A stretch of 64,000 nucleotides of DNA from Tanypteryx hageni (taxonomy: Eukaryota; Arthropoda; Insecta; Odonata; Petaluridae): assembly GCA_028673005.1 (NCBI GenBank), contig CM054113.1, positions 66,106,850-66,170,849 on the forward strand. The letters run 5' to 3'. Positions 55,901-64,000 of the stretch are shown here, piece by piece. Positions within the stretch are counted from its first letter, which is position 1, and every line of letters starts with the position of its first letter. The translations under genes were made by a program, and so were the position numbers. The notes under the pieces are model-generated. The model was not told where the DNA came from. It made no database searches and saw only the letters and a program-made list of their open reading frames with translations.

Positions 55901-58900
55901 AGCACGTCAAAAAAAATCAAAATGTTAAGAGGGGAAGACTTATGAAGGTCTATTTTAAGGAACTATTTAAGAGAAATGAATTAATTTCATAACACGATTT
56001 AGGCTTGAGCATATAATGCACTTCGTTAAACCAAATTTAATGTAGCTTCAATGCTTCCTATGCCAACAAAAAAAACTTTTTTAATCAAAACTGGTGATGC
56101 CCTCCTAAAATACATGATGGGAATAGCTAGCCTTATAGCAACTACTACCAGCTACACTCAAAAATATCCTAGGCAATGCAATTACCATGATATACTATAC
56201 TGACATGGCTGTAGTTCACTCCCTATCCAGAAAAAAAGGAACTTCCCATTGGTGAAAACATAAAGAAACGCATACTTCTTGGCAATATAGCATTTTACGC
56301 AGTGAGCAGCAGCGTTGGATGATCCAGCAGTTGCTTCCTTCTGGACTATTCTTTTCACTGTACCATGCAGAGCACAGATTGGTCCAACCATCAGAAGCAG
56401 GCATGTTGCAGTGGGATAGAACTAGTGACATGTCATGGAAGGTTTGGTCAAAGGGCAAGTGTTCAGCAACATAATATTGTTAATAAAACATTCTGGCAAA
56501 AATTTGTCATTTTTGTCTAATGTTTTTAGCAGTTTTCATTACAAAAAGACCAACATCACTGCCTAGAATTGAAATATGGTTCATTAGATTATCAATTCCA
56601 AGACAGTCGCAAAGAATTTGGCTAACAAAAAACAATTTGAACCTTGAAGGCTCTAAATTTTATATTTACAATTATATTTATTCATGATAATGCTAATAAG
56701 TTTACTTTTATCTTAGCCTCACTTGTTTTCAGCTTTGTCTTCTATCCACTTGAGCTTCCATTTAACAAGGAATTTTATTAATGCATTAATACATCTAGGC
56801 TAATTACTTACATTTCAACTTATTGATAATACTATCTTTCCTTAAGAATCTCTCCAAGATATCAAAAATAGCCTTCTCACCATGAAGAATGCATCAAGGT
56901 TGAAACATTAAACACCAAATGACTCCATGTTGTTCAAAACATTAGACCGTGTTCACAAACATCTTAAAGTTTAACTCCACTTCTGCAAATTCAACATGTA
57001 TAACTTCATTATTATCTTCCAGATGATTCATAAAGCATGTTTTAATGCACATGCATAATATTCGAGGTCATCCATATAGGAAAATCTAGCATCTTCCACA
57101 AAAGAAGGCATTATAAGTCATAGCTGTTAAAGAATTTGCTGATCTCGAATTTCACTTAGCAGTGAATGTCACATCAGGGTAGAATGTTGGTATATTATCT
57201 ATTTATGTGCCATAAATAGAAATAAAATGTCTCTCAAGACTCTTGTATAATTAACAAATATCCTTTCTGGATTAATGAAACAATCTTTTTACACATCCAT
57301 AAAAACCTTCTTATATAGCAGTGTGCATCTCCTATTTCTGGGATCTTTTTTAACTTTTCTCCATTCATAATATGTTGTGAGCTCTTGAACATCAAAAAGG
57401 GGTGGAACTTTTCTTTAAAATATTTTCCACAGTGATAGGCATTTTCGTTAATTATTTATAGATCACAATTTCTGAACAAAATCAAGTTAGAATGAATACA
57501 AGCCTGAACAAAATAAATGCAATAAAATGCTTCAATTCAATATCACCCATTACATTTGCATTAGCAAACACAATTTGATTTTGAGCCTTATGAATTTGAA
57601 TTCCTAGTATGTATTTATTTAAAAACTATTTGTTTTGCTGTGTATTTGAAAATAAATCAAGTAGCATTATTGCCAACATTTTTTGGTAGAAATAACCTAC
57701 CTTTCTGAAGTTAACAAATATTCGCAGGTGATATGCATGAATGTACATTTCCTTTTCAGGGATGATAACAGATTTCCACTTGGAGGAGGTTGCCAAACTC
57801 CCTTCTCTGGAAACCTTTCCTGATTGTTTAAGTCTTTGATGAATACATAGTATGAATCCCCTCCTTAAACATATGCAACATTATTACAGAAGCAAGAAGT
57901 TGATAAATGTATATTATTTGACATTTTAGAAACCGGCTTAAACCCCAAAACATTAAATAGAAATATAAAGGTATGAATAAGTATAAACATAAGGAAAGAT
58001 GTTCAATAATATTTAATAATAAGTATGCTTAAATTTTCACGCAGATTAGTGCTTAACAAGATGGAATTGTTGGCTTGTACATTAATTTGTCAAAGTAATC
58101 TTTGCCTGAAGTTTTGAGAAATATACTCAATTTCGATAGTTAATAAGATTTAGCATTATGTTTACCTTTAAGTGGACACAATTCTCATTATATTGCATGA
58201 AAACTATTGAAAAATAAGTAGCAATTTTATGATAATTGTTTTTGTTTAAGTTTTGAATGAAAATGTATCTCAACAGTTAAAAGAATAACAGCCCTCAAAA
58301 CATCAGGTCTCATTGAGACTGTTTCATATAAAATTTCATTCTTTTAATTTCTCACCCTCAGTTTACTATTTAAAGAATCAGTATTGCTAGTATGAGCTTA
58401 ATAAACCTTGAAGTGTTGCTGAAAATGATTTAGCAATCATTTATTTTTTAAATTTAAATTTTGACCAATTTTATTGAATTTTTTAAAGATATTAGCTTTA
58501 CATAAGAAAATAACTTTCCAAGCATCAATAAGAAGATGATAATCTTTCTGAAAAGACAGCAATTCAGAGAAGTTGAGACAGGAAACTAAGAAGTTATGCT
58601 AAGTTTTGTATCATTCCTTCCTTCCAGAGAGATTTAAAAACTGCAGGTGGCTAGTGTGAAATATAGCGATTTTTATTTCAGTTCAAGTACTTATTTGTTC
58701 AAGTTCAACAGACATACATGGACAAAAGAAATTGAGGTAGAAAATGATTTTCTTTGGTCACCAAAATTACCAAGTTCATGAGTACACGTACATAAGGTTG
58801 TGAAAAAACATTACTCACTGCTACACACAATGCCTGCATGATGAATCTCTTGCCCATAGGACATCCATTTGAAGTAGGTGACTAACTTTAAAAAATAATA

Positions 58901-59658
58901 GTGTAAAAAGCAAACATTTCACATAAAGGATACGATCTTTCATCCATAAAATGGAAAAATCCAACTTCTGTATTTCAGAAATGCTGCCATAAAAAGTTTC
59001 AGTTATCAGATAGTTATTTCCTCCAGTGGAAGCCTAGCTTTGAAATACATTTTTACATTCAATGTACCCTTTTATTGATAACTGCATTTTACTGGGAAAA
59101 ATACATAATAATGTACTTTTCCAAAACATGGATTAAAAATGTCTGCCTTTTAAGGCTTTTATGCAGCTAGCACTGCACAGTTTAATGTGAATCTGCTTTT
59201 GGACGTTGGAAGATCATTAAATGTTCATGTGACATATATGTGAGGTTTGTATGGGAATATATTTTACAATTACATGTAGAATTTTTTGTTGGTTATTAAG
59301 AGGACTGTGTAAGTGGCTAATGATCAACGATATCCTCCACCAAATTGTCCTTGAACAGTTCATACATTGCATTAATTGTTGCTCATATTTAATAGACCCT
59401 TAGACACTCAAATGGCATTTTGTTCCAAATTACACAATTTGGTGAGAATCATAAAAAATCCTGCTTTAATTATATACTTGGAAACTTCACCCAACTATCT
59501 TATCTTTATAGATACTTTTATTAACATTAATGATTGGTTTACTTCATAAATGTTTATGGTCAAGCAACTCAAAAAATGCAATTAAAAAACATTACCAAAT
59601 CTAAATGAAGATGGCAATCAAATTACAAACTGAAAGTGCAAAAAACTAATTTTCAATA
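52918..59658. other. Long AT-rich stretch, no supported gene
   Basis: The ORFs here are short and without domains. Positions 55.37-55.75 kb hold broken frames that read like eroded protein (NVECDVIDVPNELDDTSLQQ-like, then TAHLITDESFFLPMGSNL), which may be an old pseudogene or transposon. The overlapping minus-strand ORFs at 56.18-56.46 kb are unrecognised. A-rich and TA-repeat runs are scattered. It could be intronic to the RBM12-like gene if that first exon lies beyond the window (inference). Confidence 0.35.
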
Positions 59659-59714
59659 TGAGATGTAATGAAAAACTTGGTCGCTTCCACACAATTTAAT
59701 GAAAGCAACCGGTT

Positions 59715-59738
59715 TTGCTACAATCATAGCATCTTCAG
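59715..59738 (-). ncRNA. Broken hammerhead-like core, element D left
   Basis: Minus strand: CTGAAGA (59738-59732), an extra T, stem II GCTA/TAGC with a TGATTG loop, but AAAA where GAAA is required. The catalytic G is lost, so this copy should be inactive. Confidence 0.4.
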
Positions 59739-59923
59739 GTGAAAAGGCATATAAAACAGTTCCATATATAGGGAGGAGGGGTTACACAGAAAGCAATTGG
59801 ATGGTAATCAAAGAGACGGTTAGGAAAAAGGAAGAAGTGGGAAAAGGAAGGCGGAAGCAAAACAAAGTTACAAAATGTATACAAAATTTTTTGGTAGAAA
59901 GAGCCAAAGACAATAAAGTTATT

Positions 59924-60790
59924 TATTCAGAATTTTGGGGTAGGTATGTGGATGACATTGTGTGCTTGGAGTGCTACAGATGACCAACTCTGAATTTTTA
60001 ACCCTATTAAATTCCCTCCACCCTTCTATTTCTTCCACAGTTGTATCTGAAACCAATGGTTTCCGTAACTTTTTAGATCTCACTTTGTCCCTGCGGAACA
60101 ACACTCCTACCTTTACTATTTTCCGTAAACCCACTTACACTGATCAGTTCATCCCCAATCACTCTTCCCATCATTTTTCATTCTATGCATCACCATCTTC
60201 TTAGTATTACCCTTTTTAAGTCCAATTTCCATATTGAACTTAACACCATTAAAGAGATCGCTATCAACAATGGTTTAATTGATAAAATTATCACTAAAAA
60301 CCTTTGTTGCTTCCCCAAAAATCATCTTTTCCACCTAATCTCACCTCCAAACCTGTTGTTGCAGACTCCCATTCTTAGGAAACCTTTCTTATAAATTGTC
60401 CAACCCTTTTCCTAAATTTAAACCTGCTTTCTACTCCCATTACGTTTTCTAACTTATTCTTTAACGCTCAAGACTTAATACAGATGTTCTTAAGAATTGG
60501 TTTATAAACTTTCTTGTGATGATTGCAGAGCGGCCTACATCAGCCAAACTGGGAGGAGTTTTGAAAAGAGGATTCACGAGCATAAGCGATACTACCGGTT
60601 AAATAATTTGAATTCTCAATTCGCGAAACATCTATTAAACTTGAATCGCCAGTTCTTTTAACCCAAAATTCCTCCACTTAGAAATAAAAGGCTGCAAATT
60701 GGATGCTCTAGAACAGGTCGAGATAATTGAAAAGACTCGTTTCTCTTAAACGAATTCATTTTCCACTATCATTCTCCTGTTTTTACCTAA
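59924..60790 (+). pseudogene. Penelope-like RT/GIY-YIG coding remnant
   Basis: Reading order: the reverse-transcriptase catalytic box RYVDDIVCL at ~59.94 kb; a frameshift; then SEFLTLLNSLHPSIS and FRNFLDLTLSL, FTIFRKPTYTDQFIP, with HHFSFYASPSS; then LNTIKEIAINNGLIDKII. After several breaks, CDDCRAAYISQTGRSFEKRI and EHKRYYRLNN give the GIY-YIG endonuclease. The C-terminal piece HLEIKGCKLDALEQVEIIEK ends at TAA 60788-60790. The upstream RT fingers/palm are missing; coding begins almost exactly at the inner end of the left arm. Multiple frameshifts and stops show it is inactive. Confidence 0.8.
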
Positions 60791-60982
60791 AGATTTTGTA
60801 CATACTTTGTAACTTTGTCTTTGGCTCTTTTTGTCAAAATATTTTGCATACACTTTGTAACATTGTTTTCCTTCCGCTTTCCTTTTCCCACCCCTTCCTT
60901 TTCCTCTCTTTAATTACCATCCAATCGCATTGTAACCTCTCCTTTCTCCCTATATATGGAACTGTTTTATGCACCTTTTCAC

Positions 60983-61014
60983 CTGAAGATGCTATGATTG
61001 TAGCGAAACAGGTT
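60983..61014 (+). ncRNA. Hammerhead-like core, element D right
   Basis: CTGAAGA at 60983-60989, an extra T, stem II GCTA/TAGC with a TGATTG loop, GAA at 61005-61007, a 2-bp stem III AC-AG-GT, UU at 61013-61014. The outer stem I pairing is weak (AC with GU only), so activity is uncertain. Confidence 0.45.
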
Positions 61015-61062
61015 GTTTTTATTAAATTGTGTGGAAGTGACCAAGTTCTTCATTACATCTCA

Positions 61063-62676
61063 AAATGAGCAAATTCCACACAATTTCAATTTGACATTAC
61101 TCAGATTTTAAAATTAACACCATTATTTAAACAGTAGCTTAAGTAAGTTTTAATGTTATGTAATTGTTTAAGTATTTATATGCTACCTTACTTGCAGAAT
61201 ATTAATACGTCCCATCAATCTCAGATGGTTTAGAATAATGCCAAGAATTGCAGCATAAAGAAGTGTATTGCACACTGCTGCATAACTAATCATGATTTCA
61301 AGTAATGATAGAAATCTGAGTTAATAACATGTTTGTACTCAGCGTAATTAGAAGTGACTCTACTTTCACATGGAGTATGAACAATAGTTTAAATGCCTTT
61401 GAAACAGCAAAAGAATAATGGTTGATATGATACACAACCATTCTTGCATTTAAAATCATGTAATTCACCTGCCATCTATAATGCATTTTCAACAATGTCC
61501 TTTAAACAAAAGTTTTGACATTTCTTGCACTTTTATTGTTGACATTTTTAATTATATTATTATAACTGTGTTACTTAAGACTACTGAGGAGTGTCTTTCT
61601 TAAAAGATGAGAAGTCTTTACTTGGACATTAATATTCTCGCAATATTGGATCAAAAGACAATCATTTCCTGACCCATCACTTAGACTAATAAAATCTTAT
61701 ATAAAGAATTTTGAGTATCAAGTTGGCTGAATTATTAGTTAAAAATTTTCCATCTAGTTCTCCCAAATATATCTTTACATAAATATTGAGATCTAATAGC
61801 AATGACATCTTATATATTATTTAAGAGTGTGGGTTTGTTTGTTTGCATGTGCGGTTCTCTTTTTCATGAAAACAGAAGACAAAACCTCTTTAAATGTGGT
61901 TGGAAAGCACGAACTCCCATGAGGGTGCTCATTTTTTTCTCAAGTTGGATGGTTCGATTTCACACGCGTTTAATTTTTACATTTGGTTCACACGCACTTA
62001 ATAAATAGATGCAATCAGCTGGAATCCGATGTGTAGAATTTGAGTCTTTAACATTTTTAAATGTCTCAGAATTGAGATATCATCACAGAATTTGCACTAT
62101 TTTATGCAGAAAAGAATATAGATTCTTATTCTTATCGTCTAATCACTTATCTAATTAGAATTGCTCAAATTTTAAGTTTGTAGTAGAATTTTTCCAGATT
62201 TTTTTTTTTCAAATAGTAGGTTACCAAGGTTACAGACATTGCACTTAGCTTACACTCAAAAACATGCATGATGAACAATAATTGATGGAAAATTACCGTG
62301 AAAGCTTAACCTTTTGAGACAGCTTGGACTTTGAAACTTGATGAGATATAAGTAACTATTAAAAGTTTTGACATATAAGTTGGGTGGTTCATATAGGAAA
62401 ATTTTAGTATCATAATTTCCATGCAAATAAAAATATTAACTATATTAAGTGGTTATATCAATTCATTTTTATGTAATCGCTTATTCATAAAGTAACTGAA
62501 AACTGCAAGGGTCTCCGCTAGTAATGATAATTTCTGATAAGTGAAGTCCATCATTTAAGTTTTTTTTCAATGGAGATGTTTACCTTGAATGAATCTTGAA
62601 ACAACAAAATTCTTAATTATCTGTTTTTTAGGATGTAATAATGTAAGATATGGCAAACATGAATATTTAGTGTTAT
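61063..62676. other. AT-rich non-coding
   Basis: It begins with a short arm-like fragment of element D (AATTCCACACAATTTC near 61071). Otherwise no gene or paired termini were recognised. Confidence 0.35.
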
Positions 62677-62684
62677 ATACATAT

Positions 62685-63566
62685 CCGAGCTTCTCAACCT
62701 TTTTGGAGGTATGGAACCCTTTGCAAACTGGAAACCACTTCGCACAACCCCACAATGCTCTTCACACAAAAATGCTTTCAAGTTCAAAACTGATAAATAA
62801 TAAATTAATATTGTTTTATTTCGTATTTAAAAAATACATTATATTTACCATACTCCATCTTCCAATCAAGAGCAAATTTAAGGTTGAAGGTGGAAAGAAA
62901 ACTAAATGAATATAACCAATTAAAATGTTGTGGAAAAATTTATTGATGTCATAATCAATGTAATATTTTATATGATAAGCAATACAAATCTGAAGTGTAT
63001 TTTGGGGAGGAAGGAGGTGGTCAAAATTGGAAATCTTTGGGTTGACACCGAGCTATACCTCCCCCACTAATTAAAGTTTGTCACAGCAACACAGTTAAAA
63101 CGCTTTAACTTGGCAGTGCGCAGTAAGCACATTTACGGTAGGATTAGTTCATCCTTGAGGTGGGATCACCTATAGGGTAGGTGGTGTTTAGGTGTGGACA
63201 TTCGATGCACAAACTTGGACTCATGCGAACCAAAATTGTGTTACTGCGCATAGGCTCTGATGTCAGCTCCCCCTTAAAGTTTCTCCTTCCCATTCCTTCC
63301 CTTCCCCATATCTCTGACTGCCACCTTACAGCATGCAAGCTATACACAGCTATGTCCAACAGGCACTTCAAGAGCACATCACCAAAATCCTAAGTCTTCA
63401 GTATGTGATGTTCTATAAATTTATTTATATCAACCCATGTTAACATTTAATTGTAATAACAAACAATATATGAATTACAAGCGAATGGTTTCTTTTGACA
63501 CAGGCTATAAAGGCAATTAAACCCTATCCTTTCTGTTATAAATGTAACCCAGGTTGAGAAGCACTG
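62685..63566. mobile_element. hAT-type non-autonomous element
   Basis: The left end CCGAGCTTCTCAACCTTTTT and right end AGGTTGAGAAGCACTG are inverted over GCTTCTCAACCT. The flanks ATACATAT (62677-62684) and ATGTATAT (63567-63574) match at 6 of 8. The 882-bp interior has ORFs up to about 106 residues with no transposase motif. Confidence 0.6.
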
Positions 63567-64000
63567 ATGTATATCATCACAGTAAGTGATATGTTAAAAA
63601 AACAGCCAACATACAAGACTTTGTCCATACAAAGTACATTAAAATAATTCTGCTATATGCCGAGTTAAAATCAGGAAGAGGATAACTATCATATGGTTTT
63701 GTTGAACATTTAAAGATTAAATTTTTCAAGAGAGTTTCTATCTTGGATACAATTATATCATGTAACTGTTAAATTGAATTCAGAATGGACAAAAAAGAAA
63801 GTTTTATAATATTGAGAATTTCAAGTTTAAAATAATACCTAGGTACATCTACTATGCATCAAAATGTTAATATGGAATCATTCCCTTACAGAGGATATAG
63901 CTATATATATAGATATATAGGAGGATACTAATGTTTATGCAATTCCTGAAGAGCTTAAGTATCGAAATTTTTTACATCAGTAGGGGTGTGTGCAAAACCA
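63567..64000. other. AT-rich non-coding end of window
   Basis: No gene recognised; a TATATA/ATAG-rich run lies at about 63898-63925. Confidence 0.35.

Larger units (their letters stand above)
59659..61062 (+). mobile_element. Penelope-like element with ~265-bp inverted terminal arms (element D)
   Basis: The left arm (59659-59923) and right arm (60798-61062) are reverse complements over about 265 bp with modest divergence, starting TGAGATGTAATGAAAAACTT and passing through AAGAGCCAAAGACAA at the inner border. Between them lies a decayed Penelope-like coding region on the plus strand. Each arm contains a hammerhead-like core. Penelope-like elements carry pseudo-LTRs that may be direct or inverted, and hammerhead ribozymes in those repeats are known. 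No target duplication was recognised, and part of an arm-like sequence (AATTCCACACAATTTC) follows directly at 61071. Confidence 0.75.

Noticed and set aside
56182..56458. Two overlapping minus-strand ORFs (69 and 80 residues)
   Set aside because: Cys/His content was suggestive of a zinc finger, but spacing does not fit any known class and the two frames compete.
1..64000. CRISPR array, bacterial operon or prophage-type system
   Set aside because: No regularly spaced direct repeats, no prokaryotic gene organisation; all features are eukaryotic.

Overview
This is eukaryotic, almost certainly arthropod and most likely insect, nuclear DNA: low gene density, introns with GT-AG borders, AATAAA poly(A) signals, and many insect-type transposon families (Penelope-like, Tigger/pogo, PIF/Harbinger, hAT, piggyBac-like, RTE-like LINE, tRNA-derived SINEs). 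The species cannot be named from the sequence alone. The first ~26 kb carry CpG-containing, pyrimidine- or purine-rich stretches and old repeats; from ~26.7 kb on the DNA is mostly A+T-rich.

Three host genes can be supported. (1) A minus-strand first coding exon at 26135-26307 encodes the signal peptide and LRR N-cap of peroxidasin, inside a GC/CpG-rich promoter-like region (25.45-26.6 kb). No later exon was recognised, so 1-26134 is probably largely its first intron. (2) A plus-strand, single-coding-exon leucine-rich-repeat protein of 515 residues lies at 28914-30461, divergent from peroxidasin. (3) A minus-strand 3.2-kb exon at 34665-37905 encodes nearly all of an RBM12-like protein with several RRMs and an RS-rich segment. 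It is convergent with the LRR gene; its upstream exon carrying the start of the first RRM was not found.

The rest is a dense record of mobile DNA. Left part: tRNA-type SINEs, a hAT element (5303-5961), a Harbinger element with a MADF fragment and TAA target duplications (6480-7204), Tigger pieces (8882-9270 and 12394-13530), a degenerate Penelope-like element (9950-10607), an RTE-like LINE tail (14450-14980) and a 1.3-kb polypurine tract (19593-20920). Right part: a pogo-like MITE, at least seven hAT-type MITEs, several with near-perfect 8-bp target duplications, a piggyBac-like element with TTAA borders, and foldback elements.

The most interesting signal is a set of hammerhead-ribozyme-like cores arranged as inverted, outward-facing pairs at the ends of four elements: 31814-32410, 45895-46100, 51441-52905 and 59659-61062. 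Each core reads CTGANGA, an extra T, stem II, GAA, a 2-3 bp stem III, then a UH cleavage site. Stem II is compensated by covariation between families. The fourth element encloses a decayed Penelope-like RT/GIY-YIG coding region, which ties the group to Penelope-like retroelements and retrozyme-like non-autonomous relatives.
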